Below, one piece after another: positions 1 through 11,409 of a DNA stretch of 64,000 nucleotides. The first letter of the stretch is position 1. Each line of letters opens with the position of its first letter. The notes beneath the pieces are model-generated. The model was given only the letters and a program-made list of their open reading frames with translations, had not been told where the DNA came from and searched no databases. The position numbers were made by a program, and so were the translations under genes. This DNA comes from Straminergon stramineum (Eukaryota > Streptophyta > Bryopsida > Hypnales > Calliergonaceae), in the NCBI GenBank assembly GCA_963920665.1, contig OY987268.1, positions 9,984,501-10,048,500 of the forward strand. The letters are read 5' to 3'.

Positions 1-26
1 TGGCAAGTGTTTCTTGCAACGACCCC
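1..26. mobile_element. Right end of a transposon cut by the window edge
   Basis: The first bases contain GTGTTTCTTGCAA followed by CGACCCC. The same end occurs near 3303-3325 and at both ends of the element at 58554-59292, so this is probably the last few bases of an element lying outside the window. Confidence 0.45.
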
Positions 27-776
27 AAATGATAGAGAAATTTTGGAATTCTACATAAAAGTGCATAAACTTAGCAAGAAATACTTGGAATACTTGGCCA
101 ATAAAATTTTTAGGAGAGACTCATAATAAGCGATTTCTAGAATTTATTTTTAACAACTTATGTGAACATTTTGGTTGCTATTGGTTTGAAAACAAGACAT
201 AGCTACTCCTAAAATATACTTTCTCCCTACTCACATAGAAGTAAAAATATTATGAAACTTAATGAAAGCAATTCTGACTCTGAAAACTCAACTATGAATT
301 TTTAATTCCAATACAACATGGAAGTTTGCTCCAAATGCTATTACCTTAGGTGAAGATGTTAGGACACTGGGGCTACTTGCAAAAATTTGAATTTTTTGAA
401 AATCCACTGTGGCTTGTAGTTGGAATGATCTAAGGGCCAAGAGGACACAAGTAGAACTAAATTCATCATGAGATCTATGGTATGGTGAGGCTTCAAAGTT
501 CATCATAAATGTGTTTAGAGAAAGTGTATCAATTTATCCTAACATAGTAATATTTATGAAATAGAAAGAATCATTTCAAATTACACTTGAGAAAGAAAAA
601 TCAAGGAAATGTCTCTTCAAATTGAAGAACCATTTCCTTGATTTCTCTTTCTAAAGGAAGCATGATTTGAAGTGTTTCTCTAAATTTTAAGCCATTTAAC
701 TTGCTTTTGATAGGCTCTAGTTTGATTGTCCCAACTCCAAATCAAAATTTTATTGTGTCTATTTAACTTCTAAAAT
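27..776. other. AT-rich DNA, no gene seen
   Basis: No splice-bounded open frame or clear repeat end is visible. A local fold-back pairs AGGAAATGTCTCTTCAA (about 603) with TTGAAGAACCATTTCCT (about 620). Confidence 0.4.
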
Positions 777-1215
777 TTCTTGATGTTTAGAGGCCAAAAC
801 AAGCTTCAAAATACTCTTAGAAAAGCAAGGCTAATATCTTCATCATTTTTTATTCTTTTATCAATCCAAATATAAGATATTTTAAAATTTGTTCGAGTGT
901 ATCTTTATAAAATTTCACATTGCAAATCCTTATTGATTGTAAGATTATAATGCCTAATCTTCAAAAATTACTTTTCTAGCCTTTTCAAAAGGTGAAGTTT
1001 TGTCTTTAAATATCTTTCAATTTTAACACACATGTACCCCATTACTTGTGAAATTTAATCCAAATGTTGAAAATTGGTTTGAAAACACTTAAAATAATCT
1101 CATATTCATCTTAAAATAAATTACTAATTGGAAGGTAGTATATGATGAAAGAGAAACCTAAATCACTAATAACTTTGGATTGAAATTAAAATTTGTCAAT
1201 GACAATGGTGAAAAT
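777..1215 (+). repeat. Dispersed repeat R, copy 1
   Basis: This stretch holds phrases such as CTTCAAAATACT, AAGGTGAAGTTTTGTCTTT and TGGAAGGTAGTAT. They recur in the same order at 13330-13760, 23676-24578 and 51940-52400, and reversed at 33460-33880 and 54380-54800. The 23.7 kb copy shows TTAA-type ends, so R is probably a diverged member of that transposon group. No protein is encoded. Confidence 0.6.
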
Positions 1216-2574
1216 GTTTTAGTAAGCAACACATATCCAATGATTTATTTATTTATTTGAAAACTCTTCTAATTGAGTTTAGAAAATGACTTGTAAAATA
1301 AAACTATGTTTTTTTTCCTCATTGCTTGTAAACAAAAGTGCTTATAAAAATCCTCACCTTAGCCACAATGAAATGGTTTAATTTTTTTGGTATAAAATAT
1401 TATTCAACCCAATCATATTAAAGTTTAGCTTTTTTTAATTTGTATTTTAACCCGAAACTTCCAAGGCATTTTTTCTACAAAAAACACCCAAAACTACCAA
1501 TTCTATTGCAAGTGCAAAAAACTTCAGAAATTCTTTTTTCCTGATATCCAACCATGGTATCTTGCACTAGACTAGTATAAGAACATGTGGAAAAAATTTC
1601 AGAAACTTTGATTGCGTGAATTGCAAGATATTTGCGTTTACAGTGAATAAATCTAAAGGTTTTGCACCTTATTTGACAAGATTTTAAGACTTTGAATCTT
1701 TTTAGCTTAAAATTTTTGTACTACTCATTTTGAATTTCTATTTTTTAATGTTGAAGAACTGAATTGAAAATCTAGGATTTTCTTTTAAAAAACAATTTTT
1801 CGGGGGGCATGTAGCATTTTGTTGGCTCTACTGCATTGGCCGAAATTTGGAGGGACGACAACACAAAGGCCAATATTTGGGAAGTTGGGCAAATTATCGC
1901 TCAAAACAAAATTGTTGCAAAAACACACACACTTAATTTTCATTCTTTAAAAAATTCTTAAGTAGATGTAGGTACAAGATGGAAGGAAAACAAAAGCGTT
2001 GATAGCTCTAAGATTGAATTGAAAATCACTAATCCCAACTTTGACATTGAAATCGCATATATCACTTTAACATTGAAGTTGCACAAATCCTTTTAACTTT
2101 GGCAATATTTATTGGAATGACATGAAAAAAAGTTACACACATAGAGTATGATAATTAGAATTTATTTAAAAAAAATTGTATGGAAGTTTCAAAATTTGAA
2201 GTCAAAAGAGCTTGTCCTAGGTATTAAAAAATCCCAAAATAGTCTCCTTAAAATTTTAGAAGTTAAAGAATTTTTTATGCATTTCTAATGATAGTAATCA
2301 CAAGTTCTATTTTTACACTAAAAAAATATAGTAATATTTAGAGTGAGTCATTTAGAATGGGCCATTGATGATGCTCTACGGTAAAATAAAAACATCCAAA
2401 ACCATCCATGGAACCATTCTTGATGAGTATTCTATTGAAAGTGTCCTCAAAAATACAATTCATTCATTCCCATTCTTAATTGTGATTAATACAGAAACAC
2501 CCAAAATTGTCCTTGTACACATTCATACACAATAGATTTCCCTTGAAGTGTCTCTAGACTTCAATTAAAGTGTT

Positions 2575-3325
2575 AGATGATTGCAAAAAACACTTCACGT
2601 TTCAGGCTCAAAAATGCAATTTTTGGCTATAGGATTGACAATATTCTACAAAATTATCAATATTGTGTATTAGCATCGCACTAGAAAGTTTAAACTATTG
2701 ATTTGAGGTGCTTGTAGATATGAACCGTCGATTCAATACTATGCACTACTATAGACTATTGTGGGGTACTACAACAGTAGCCACTAGTAGAAAATAGCAG
2801 AATAGGGGTCTCTAGACCTTTACATTTTCAATGCTTCAAAAAACATTCAAAAAAATTCCATAAAAAAGCCCTTTTACTAGAGAAGATTGCACTCGCATTG
2901 CACCAAAGAATTCATGTAGGAAATTTTTTCCCTCTTCGTAACCTTTGCATAAAGGAAGGTCACTTGGACCCCATGTGTGCAACCAATAAATTGCTATTTT
3001 CTTAAAAAAATCATTGTCAATCCTTGTAATGTTAATAGACCTCCAATATGTCTACTTTGTATTTTTGAATTCACATTTTTGGGTCATAAATAGGACTACA
3101 AACCTCCAAAATGGCCATGGTAGACATTCAATCAAGGGTAGTTTTAAAATACTAAACTAATTTTGAAATTAAAAAAAAAAATTACTCAACATTTGCAACT
3201 ACTGCATGTACCTTCATTCCAAATTTCACAACAAAAGAACAAATGATGCAAAAATTATGAGCAAAAAACACCCGTTTGAGGGCAAGGGGACAAAAACAAG
3301 ACAAGTGTTTCTTGCAATCACCCTA
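2575..3325. mobile_element. Candidate element with GCAAGAAACAC-like ends
   Basis: A left end resembling GATTGCAAAAAACACTT (about 2578) faces a right end GTGTTTCTTGCAATCACCC (about 3307-3325). The terminal motif matches the better-defined element at 58554-59292. The interior, including a CACTAGTAGAAAA motif near 2785, has no recognisable gene. Pairing of these two ends is an inference. Confidence 0.35.
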
Positions 3326-3401
3326 TTTCTTGACTTCAATCAAAATTTCCTTGAAAAATGTCATAAAAATAGTCTCCTTACTTAGGTGCAATTAAGGTAA
3401 A

Positions 3402-3479
3402 CGCTAGTAGGAAATTGTGTTGCACTGACCAAAAATGTCACCTAGAGTTTGTTCATGGCAACATAGTTTCCTACTAGTG
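3402..3479. mobile_element. Miniature CACTA-like element (78 bp)
   Basis: The element starts CGCTAGTAGGAAA and ends TTTCCTACTAGTG. The two halves are complementary over most of their length, giving a hairpin. It is flanked by an exact 3-bp duplication AAA. Ends close to CACTA and a 3-bp duplication are the hallmarks of the CACTA (EnSpm) superfamily. At 78 bp it has no coding capacity. The ORF running through it at 3435-3722 is therefore probably not a gene. Confidence 0.75.
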
Positions 3480-4063
3480 AAACTAGCCCACGACAAGCAT
3501 AATGGCTGGTTTGCTATGTTCACATTTTTGAAAAAATTAATAAAATTTACATATAAAAATAAACATGAGAAATGCAGAGAGAAATTGAAGTTTTATTTTT
3601 TTGACAAATTATCAATTTGTTATGATTATTTGAAGTGTGCTGCCCAATTAGCCCAAAACACTTTTGTAGACTATCTCAAAATCACGACAAAGAGTACCCA
3701 TAATGGTCATCTGATCACCTAAAGTAGTCTCAAAATTTCCTAACATGGTTACAATATTTTTTAACATGGCCATGACATAAAGGAATAAAAAAGTTAGCTT
3801 TCGAAATGAATTTACAGTAGAAAGGTAGAAGGTCCTAAAATAGTCACTAATAACTCCATCAACATCACCCAAGGCATTGATTTCAACTACTAACAAACCT
3901 AATGAAGTCTTAATCAGTTAATCCCATTTATTAGCAAAAATTTGCCATGGATTGATGTTAGACTACATTGGGCAATTTGTTTGTCATGGGCTGGTTTACC
4001 TTAGTTGACTAATGATTTTATCATATTTCAATTTTAGATTCAACCATATGACGATTTCAGTGG

Positions 4064-4445
4064 TCTAGAGAGCTTTCACTTTGAAAATTCATAGAGATTA
4101 CATACTATATTTGAAAAACCTAATTTTTTTTGAAAATTTATAATTTTCAATTGCTAATACTAAAAGAATATTTTTTTTAGAAAAAGGTGCCTCCAACTAT
4201 GCTGAATTGCTCATATTGATGGTTTTAAGTATTTCCACCATAGTTTACTATTGATTATATCTAGATTTGTTTTTATGACTAGTCTATGTGATTGCTTGAG
4301 TGTCTAGAGAGCATCCACTTTGAAAATTCATAGTAAATACATGCCTTATCCAAAAAATCCTTTTTCTAATTCATGATATTCAATCACTAATATTGCAAAA
4401 ATGTTGTTTTTTCTTGGAAGGGTGCATCCTACTATGTTGAACTAT
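4064..4445 (+). repeat. Diverged tandem duplication, period about 239 bp
   Basis: TCTAGAGAGC followed by CACTTTGAAAATTCATAG occurs at 4064 and 4303. The shared order continues through a GGTGC(A/C)TCC phrase into TATG(C/T)TGAA. The second unit is incomplete. Confidence 0.6.
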
Positions 4446-4449
4446 AAAC

Positions 4450-5400
4450 CCTGGAACGTCAAGACTCATCTCCAAAATTGATAATTTGAAAAAAATCATT
4501 ATAAAATGCTATTTGGAAGCATATTTTGGATTGACATACAAACATAAGTTGTAGACTATGAGTTGTGGATTTCATCTATATGGTTAGATTCACCAATGTT
4601 GTCATCAATATTTTTTCTTATAAATTTTGAAAGGAAAATTTCAAAATTCCTTCAAAATTCAATTACAGCAAAATATTGTCCTTTTTTTGAGTAAAATTTG
4701 TTGGAATGGATTTGAAATGAGATTCTCTTCACATGGTGATTTTTTGAAATGTTTTTGCTCTTAAAATCTATGACCTCATTTTGGCAAATCCTATTTTGAA
4801 CTAGAGTCAATGCAATTTTGGCTTGGTCAACCACTTGACATACTTGCACATTTGTAATTTACAAAAAAATGTGTACACTAATGACACCATATCCAATCTT
4901 TAGACAAGACAACAATTTGATAAAGTATCTCTCAAAATTTGGATGATTTTCATCCAAGCAGTAATGAGAAGATACAAATAGTTTCAACCTGTTCGTCGTC
5001 CAATTTTTGTAATGTGCAGCCTGATCACCTGGACACTTTGAAATGGGTGTAAGTTAGTCCCAATTCTCATGTGTTTTCGAGTAAGGTAGGAACACTTGAA
5101 ACGGACACTTATTTTAGATGACGTGATTGTAAGGGTCTATGTTCAAAAAAAATTGTCAACGGGGTAGGAAATGGTTTAGGAAACCATCAAAATTAGTTTC
5201 GTATTTTTCCAAGCTTGTATGAATATTCTATGAATTTTTGAAGACAACTTCATAGATGTACCTATTGTGGACACTAGACTAACACGAAAGTGGGCACGTA
5301 AACACCAAAAAGGGACACACTCTAAACTTGAATCAAGTGCAAGTGATTGGCTACTTCTTGAAAGAGTGACAACTTCTTGAAACCCCACTTGTCTACTTTG
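4450..5400. other. AT-rich DNA, no gene seen
   Basis: Short open frames at 4652-4849 and 5176-5388 on the minus strand lack splice-site context, homologous copies in the window, or convincing codon patterns. Confidence 0.4.
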
Positions 5401-5479
5401 GGTTCACAAGCCCTGGGATTTAGGTTGTTTTCTAGGTGTCCATAAATGACTCTTGTCTATTTTAGGTGTTCCTACCTTA

Positions 5480-6060
5480 GGGCGTGCTTACATGCTAGCC
5501 CGGTGGGCAAGCTTTGTACTAATTCAAGCAATAAGATGAAACAAGTCGAAACAAGCTCAACCAATTGTCTTGCCGGGGTGGGCAAGTGGGAAAGGAGGAG
5601 TTGAAGTTTCACCAATATCAGAGGACAACTCCATTGCTGCAGACTAGTGACTCTTGAGAGAATCTACTACATGTTGATTTCTTATTGTATTCCTCTCCAC
5701 CCACCAGGTCCACATGAAAGTGCAATTGCAATATTCACCTGTAGCACTCCCTGTGAAGCTTCCTTGCCCACCGATACTGTAAGGAGGCCCTTATACCTTC
5801 CACGAAGGGAACTGAATTTTCAGATGCCAGCTCGGAGGAATAATCCAAGGGCCAGGAGGACGCGACCAAGAAGAAACCAACTGGAAAGCAAGATGGTGTC
5901 CGGGTTTTAGACGTTTGCGCAAGATGGTTTGGGGGACGCTATAACTTACGTCCCTGCGATCCGGGCGTGGGTCCGGGAATGATCCAAGGGTCATTACTAG
6001 CGCCACGAAGATACGACCAGACGGAGACTTGTTACAAAGTCGCGTTACATTCGTACTATC
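5480..6060. other. GC-rich patch of unknown origin
   Basis: Base composition rises sharply against the surroundings. GTGGGCAAG-type phrases occur at about 5501 and 5578. An AATNATCCAAGGG phrase followed by a GACGCG/CACGAAG stretch occurs at 5839 and again at 5981, suggesting an internal diverged duplication. No protein could be recognised. Confidence 0.4.
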
Positions 6061-6150
6061 CAAGGACCGACGTCAGCAAATCGGGGATCATCTGGAGATC
6101 GACGGTGCGGTGAAAGCGACTGCCGGCTCGGTCGTTCTGCAAAGTTGAAC

Positions 6151-6503
6151 TCAAATTTCGGCACGGTCCTAGTATGGGGGGCCCGGGGGATCCAGACCCG
6201 ACATATCTAGATCACATCCGCAGGTCGGGAGCTTCAGGGACTTAGGATTTACTTTCGAAGTTTACCAAGAAAGTTTCTGCAGACTTCCGAAGTTTTTTTG
6301 GCAAACTTTGGCTTAGAAAATGGAGCCAATTCTCTTTATTTGCAGGTTGTAGGTTCAATGAATGCCCAAGTCTCTCCCAAACTCTTACCCTGCTTGAAGT
6401 CTCACTAATGCCATTTTAGTTGCTTACTACCCGTTGTCCGTGAAGAGTCCATGATCTGAATCCCTGGGGGCCCCATACTAGGACCGTGCCCAAATTTCGA
6501 GGA
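6151..6503. repeat. Inverted repeat with 45-50 bp arms
   Basis: The left arm (6151-6195, GCACGGTCCTAGTATGGGG) is the near-exact reverse complement of the right arm (6455-6503, CCCCATACTAGGACCGTGC). About 260 bp of unrelated DNA lies between them. The structure resembles a small fold-back transposon, but no target duplication was found. Confidence 0.6.
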
Positions 6504-6784
6504 GTACCATATGAAAAGAACTGCATTGTACAACCCAATTCGAAGGAGTACAATGTCAAGGCGCTTTCATACATGCAAAGCGAGGACAGCTTAACTCCTG
6601 TAAGGAAAGGCTCGTCACCATGGAAATCTTCTTTTTTGAAACAGTGTGAATCATCTATTTTAAAAATACTGAAAGTAATCATTGGAGGTCAGACTACTTT
6701 TTGCACAAAATTCCAAGGATGAACACTGGCACTTCTGTCTCACATGCGAGAGTTCTATGTCATCCATCGGACCACTCTGGTCCG

Positions 6785-6826
6785 CAGCGTCCTTACTGGG
6801 TTAACCAGCGTCCTTACTGGGTTAAC
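6785..6826 (+). repeat. Two perfect 21-bp tandem units
   Basis: CAGCGTCCTTACTGGGTTAAC is repeated exactly twice just upstream of the leader region of module copy 1. Confidence 0.85.
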
Positions 6827-7130
6827 CTGCGAACCCAGATCGATCTTGGTGCTATTAATGATGTTGCGCTTGCCATTCTCGTCATTACGCACACCTGGAA
6901 GCGATTCCTCTCATTGTCACAATCCCACCTTCGCTTACTAGCTCTCACTATCACACTCTGCAGTTCTAGCTCCCCCGTCTGATTATCTAGCGAGGAGCCC
7001 TGCACTCACGCATCTTCGCTTTGGGGCCGGTAACGATCAGCGTTTGCGCTTCTAAACCTCCGCTGTATCATCTCTCTCGTGAATTGCGATCTTCTTCCAG
7101 CTTGTGACGTCAATTTGGGTATATTGATGA
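6827..7130 (+). promoter_or_regulatory. Conserved leader/promoter region, module copy 1
   Basis: This region matches 46107-46365 almost base for base (GATCGATCTTGGTGCTATTA, CTAGCGAGG, CATCTTCGCTTTGGGG, ATCATCTCTCTCGTGA). Its second half also matches 35325-35435 and 56262-56365. Conservation between all four module copies, position upstream of the ORF, and lack of an open frame suggest a promoter with 5' UTR. A single copy of the core (GATCATCTGGAGATCGACGG) lies at about 6087. The transcription start cannot be fixed. Confidence 0.5.
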
Positions 7131-7608
7131 TTTTCATCACTTGGGCTAGCTCTTTCGGGAGACGCGGAAACGAAATTGTGTATCTGTATTAGCTAGTTTT
7201 GGGTCACATAAAATTTAGCGCCAGAATTTCCCCCATTTTATCGAAAAGCGTGAACTTACTCCTAGTCCACTTTGCAAATGCACTCCGCGAACATATTTTT
7301 GTAATCAGTGATTTTGATGAGTGGGAACATTTTGATCATTGCTCGCAGAGTCCACAACTCACGCTTCACTAGGATTTAAATTTGAGCTCCCATTGCCCAT
7401 TTGAGTTGGAATGCAGAGCTCCACGGATTCGTTCTTCTGCTCCCGCGGTGATCGCAGGAGAAGACTCTGTTTGAAAGTTGGCAGATTTTTTCATTGGGTG
7501 TGTCGACTTATGCAGTTCCCTTTGTCTGATGGTGGTTTCGTTGTCTTCTTAGGAGGAAACTTCGATCAGAACACCGAATCGCGCAAAGGGGGAGAGTCAC
7601 GATTCGCA

Positions 7609-7905
7609 ATGGCGCAGGCGAACGGAGGAGCCGCAGGTGCGAACGCAGCAGTGCCACAGGTGGACGGAGCGGCAGTTGCCGACGGAGCGGTACCGCTCGG
7701 GGACGGGGCAGTACTACCGCAGATGGATGGTGCGCGCATTCGCGCGGCAGGCCAGGCGGCTGCCCCGGTGGCAGGGGTCCTTTTCCCCCAAGGTCTTGCT
7801 CCTGCACGGTTTGATGTGGATGGTGCTCTGCTGGGGCCTCTGCCAAGAAAAAGCAACGGGAGCTGCAAAATCCTTCCCAAGATTGTGGATGAAACCGGGC
7901 CTTGA
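7609..7905 (+). CDS. Small Ala/Gly/Pro-rich protein, family copy 1 (98 aa)
   Basis: The function is unknown and I do not recognise the protein. It begins MAQANGGAAGANAAVPQVDG. The N-terminal half has loose repeats built on VPQVDG, VPLGDG and LPQMDG. The C-terminal half carries the block shared by all four copies: FPQGLAPARFD, LLGPLP and KSNGSCKIL. The ATG at 7609 is chosen because all four paralogs keep ATGGCGCA. A probable 3' splice site (TCTTCTTAG, exon from 7553) precedes it, and AATAAA follows about 60 bp after the stop. An upstream frame from 7411 is continuous here, but is shifted in copy 3 and stopped in copy 4, so it is probably not coding. No signal peptide or membrane segment is seen. 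Confidence 0.6.
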   Translation: MAQANGGAAGANAAVPQVDGAAVADGAVPLGDGAVLPQMDGARIRAAGQAAAPVAGVLFPQGLAPARFDVDGALLGPLPRKSNGSCKILPKIVDETGP

Positions 7906-8891
7906 ACTTCTCTGCACTTCTGCAGTGAAGTAAAGCTTTCACTCGAGTTGAAGAAAATAAAAAAATAAACTGACCCTGAGAAGAAGAATTATACAGCGTG
8001 GTTGGGTTGGATATTAAGTTAGTGTTTCTCTGTTTCTTTGTCCTAATGGTCTCTTAGGTCTTCTTTGCACGGGGTGATTGATCTCCTTGGTTTGCTGATG
8101 AAACTGCACAGGGAAAATCAATTGCTTAAGAAGAAGGGTAGTTGCAAGTTACTAGCACATAGACGTGTTGGGCTAGAGCCACTAGCCAGAGACTCTACAT
8201 CATATTCGCTTGGTTTTATAGCCTCATGTGGGCTGGTTTGATTTTTTACCGTATTGTAGAAGTGTTAGCAGTATGAAGGTGTGTGTTTGTACTGAGAAGC
8301 ATGCATAATGCTCAAGAATAATTGTGAGGAGGTTTTAGAAAATTTCATGCTGACCAGAGCATATATTCAGAGGTGCATATTGGTTGTCCACATGGAGCAC
8401 ATATAGTTGTGCAGTGGGAACTTGTGACTCAGATTGTTCTCATTAATTGATTTGGCTTTGCTTTGGAATCTAGTTCTGTCTTCAAATCCTAGAGGGATTG
8501 CTTGTTGATGAGGATTTGTTCGTGTATCTTTTTTCTGGTAGTGGAAGTTGCTTTCACTTTTTCCAAATGAAACAAATATTTTTATTCCTTTAGTGTAAAT
8601 GATTTTGTAGTCAAAGAAGCTTTCTTCGTTATATCTTTTGTTCTTGCAATTCACCTAGGCCTAAAAGAGAATCTGATTGATCTCGATTGGCTTCAAGGCG
8701 GGTGATATGAAGATACTGATTTGGTAGCATGATGCTCGTAATGAATTATGCAGTCAGTAGAAGGGTTGTTGTCTTACGAACTGTCGTAGTGAATTATGTC
8801 TATGTAAGGCATCTATTCGGGGCTTCCATAGTAAGTTCAGGTCAGGTTTGAACTCTTGTCATTAATCAGATGGGCTTAAGAGATAATTGTA
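7906..8891 (+). other. Conserved 3' region of module copy 1
   Basis: The DNA after the stop matches the downstream parts of the three other copies, including AATAAA (about 7965), CATAATGCTCAAGAATAAT and GAACTTGTGACTCAGATTG. At 8604-8658 it contains an exon-like stretch reading SKKLSSLYLLFLQFT then stop. This aligns with AKRFSTLYLLFLQFS of the gene X exon at 63601-63810. Just beyond (about 8695-8780) lies a decayed match to the final exon at 20070-20150. Copy 1 therefore carries gene X remnants in sense orientation. The TTAA at about 8432 is an empty site for the insertion found in copies 2 and 4. Confidence 0.55.
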
Positions 8892-9277
8892 AGGTAGGAG
8901 GCTTGAACTCTGTTCGGGCATTTGGAATTGCCCCTACTTTAGCTCTGAAATGGACATAAGATGGTCTTTAAAACAATCTATTTAGTCATTTGAATGAATC
9001 GAGAAAAAAAGTATAATTTACTGAAAGAGCCAATCATTGTCCTTGATTCCCCCATTTCTTTATGAAAGACCTTGTGTCACAAATAGGGACCTATGATACA
9101 ACTTGTTTGGAAATTCATGACTAATTCAATAATGCTTCAAAAAATATGGAACCACTTGTGTTACATTCTAAATTTATTTATCTTTGTCTGAAAAATAAGC
9201 TAAAAATATTCCCATGAAAGGAAATACATGAAAAAGGCAGACCAACCCTTGGATCAGCGGTTATGAGCCTACTACCT
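8892..9277. mobile_element. TA-flanked MITE with AGGTAG ends
   Basis: The ends are AGGTAGGAGGC and (reverse) AGGTAGTAGGC, with TA on both sides. The homologous unfilled sequence at 39.72 kb (ATTGTAAGAGGATGAATTG) shows a single TA, which supports a two-base TA duplication as in Tc1/mariner-type elements. It is non-coding. Its right border creates the TTAA used by the next element. Confidence 0.65.
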
Positions 9278-9280
9278 TAA

Positions 9281-10207
9281 CCCCTAAAGGACCACTTGTC
9301 CCCTCGGGGGACAATTTGAGTCTGGGCAGGTTCCTATTGTCTCAATTTTTAGTGATATTTTTTGGAATTTTTTGAGGTTGTATATTTTCACAAGATCTTT
9401 GTGAAAAATATATTTTTTATTTTAATTGATGCCCGGGAACAAAAGTTATGGCATAATAAGCAAAAATGGAGTTTTGGAGGGAAGCACAAAAAAATCACAA
9501 AAAGTCAAAATAATTTTTTTTTCAAATTTTTTTCTCAAAGATTATATTTTTGTCTACATGTTAAGTTTTGTTTCATTCAATTTGGAATAATAGTGAGATA
9601 GTTATGGACAATCTTAGTTTTTCGGGCAATCTAAGCATCCTCTTGAAAAAATAACTTGTGGAATTCATTTTCGAATGCAATTTTTTGAATTTTTCTTAAA
9701 AAAATGATAGACAAGGTCCGATTATCTTGCTAGAACAATCTCACCATTGGGATTATTGGGATTCAATTCCATCTAAAAATTATTAACAATTTAGTTTTTT
9801 CTTCAATCTTCAACCCACCTCTTCTTAACAATTTTTTAATGAGTGAAAATTAAGTGATTTTTTTCCAAATTTTTTTTTGTAGATGCTTAACTCAACTACT
9901 TAAGATAAACAAGTAGAAAATCAAAATTTTGAGTGCAAAAAAATTGAACTAAAAAGATTCAAAGCCAAAAAATCTAGTCAAGCAAGGTGCAAAAAAACTG
10001 ATTTTCTTCACTTTAAATGCATATATCTTGCAATCTGCATGGTCAAAGTTACTGAAATTTCTTCCATGTATTCATATACCAATCTAGTACAAGATCTTAC
10101 GGTTGAATATGCAAAAAAGAACAATTTTTAATGTTCTTTTCTCTTTGCAATAGAAATGACAGTTTTGAGTGTGTTTTGATAGGAAAATCACCTTGGTCCT
10201 TCAAGGG
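9281..10207. mobile_element. TTAA-flanked element (927 bp)
   Basis: The left end is CCCCTAAAGGACCACTTGTC and the right end, reversed, is CCCTTGAAGGACCAAGG, each bordered by TTAA (9277-9280 and 10208-10211). A TTAA target and CCC-starting ends fit piggyBac or Sola3 families. The interior matches the element at 15398-16307 and has no transposase. The short ORF at 9362-9601 is not conserved. Confidence 0.75.
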
Positions 10208-10211
10208 TTAA

Positions 10212-10700
10212 GAGGACTAATTGCCGGTTTCTTGTTTCAAACCATTTTGTAGGTATTGATTGCAATCCCTATATTCAAGAAGTTAAGAAGTTAGCAACTT
10301 TTGATATCATGAAAATGAATAGTAATTCTACCATATTAACCCAAGAAGGATGTTGAGGACTAAAAGCGTCTGATTAATAACTTTTAGGAACTATAAAAAA
10401 AAGAATGCACATATTCATCTTGAAAATTGATCATTTCTGGTCGAAGTCCTTGATAGGGTTGCATTCTTCTAGGGGTGAAATTTATTGAAGTTTAGAGTAT
10501 TGTAAAGGTCGGTGTGACAATGGAATAGGTCTATGTTAATCTCAAGTAAATTTGAAATTCTAAAACGAGCAACAATAATTTTTGATGATCTAAGATAGGA
10601 TACTCTAAAAGCAACCACTAACACAAAGCCTATACATTTTGCTTTCTTCAATATACCAAAAATATACATTTTAAGAGGTGGTTGCTTTCAGTGACCACTA
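10212..10700 (+). repeat. Module-downstream repeat, copy 1
   Basis: The order AAGTTAGCAACTTTTGATATC, AAGGATGTTGAG, TTTAGGAA and GGTGTGACAATGGAA matches 42307-42360 and 59810-59860 plus 61224-61500. The site TTCAAGAAGTTAAGAAG at about 10275-10290 is the empty counterpart of the large TTAA element at 39790-42302. Confidence 0.6.
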
Positions 10701-11039
10701 CACTATTTCAAACTTCAAAAATTAGTAAAAAAATATGTGAAGGTCCAAAAAATATGACATGACTTGGGTTAGAGGTCCATTCCATTTTTCCCTAGGAAAA
10801 TTTATCGAAAATTGTTTCAAGGAATTTAGCTTCTCCCCAATGCAATCAACACCTAAAAGGTTACTTTAACCCTTAAACAATGCCAAGGACGTTTTTTGTC
10901 CAATGGATGACAAAGAATCTTCCTATGTAGGATAGAAGTGCAATTGTTCATCCTTTGAAATTTTGTGCAAAAAGGAAAGATCTTCTACAATAGTTTGACC
11001 TCCAATGTGTATTTTTTATTATTTTAAAATAGATGATGT

Positions 11040-11348
11040 CACACAGTTCCAAAAGGGTTGATTTCCACAGTCACCAGTCCATCCTTTAAGGGTTAAGAGT
11101 AGTCCACTCCTTAGATCGACTAGCCATGAGACACTGATGTGGTTGCCTTGAACACTGACTTGGCATTTCACTTTAATTTCTGTGTTATTGAAATCAACTA
11201 AGTTAATGCCGAATGTGGTGAATTCGAGCATTGATTCAGTTAGAAGCCTACGCTTGAATGGAATTGTTCGTTCCATACTGTTTGCCATGTCTGTTGCTGT
11301 CCCGGATTCTGGGCTGCACAAGTACCAACCAGTAGCACATACTGACAT
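11040..11348 (-). CDS. Exon-like open frame, unknown protein
   Basis: A minus-strand frame reads TATDMANSMERTIPFKRR, later VDFNNTEIKVKCQ and QGNHISVSWL. A related stretch on the plus strand at 19040-19270 reads TATDSANS, then ADFNSAEK, CQAGIQ and GHSITVSWL. The match is better in protein than in DNA, and it preserves frame in separate blocks, which argues for an old coding exon. The 19 kb copy has a stop and an insertion. The C-terminal end of this frame runs into a transposon end (CCTTTAAGGGTTAA, about 11080), so the exon is probably truncated. I do not recognise the family. Confidence 0.4.
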
Positions 11349-11409
11349 GTATCAAGCAAGGTGCTCAGCAGAGAGGAAACTACTCTTTGGCCTTTGACCA
11401 AAAAATACT

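Noticed and set aside
7508..7942. Minus-strand ORFs opposite the small-protein genes (also near 35.9, 47.0 and 56.9 kb)
   Set aside because: GC-rich coding DNA opens the antisense frame. Starts, stops and lengths are not conserved among copies.
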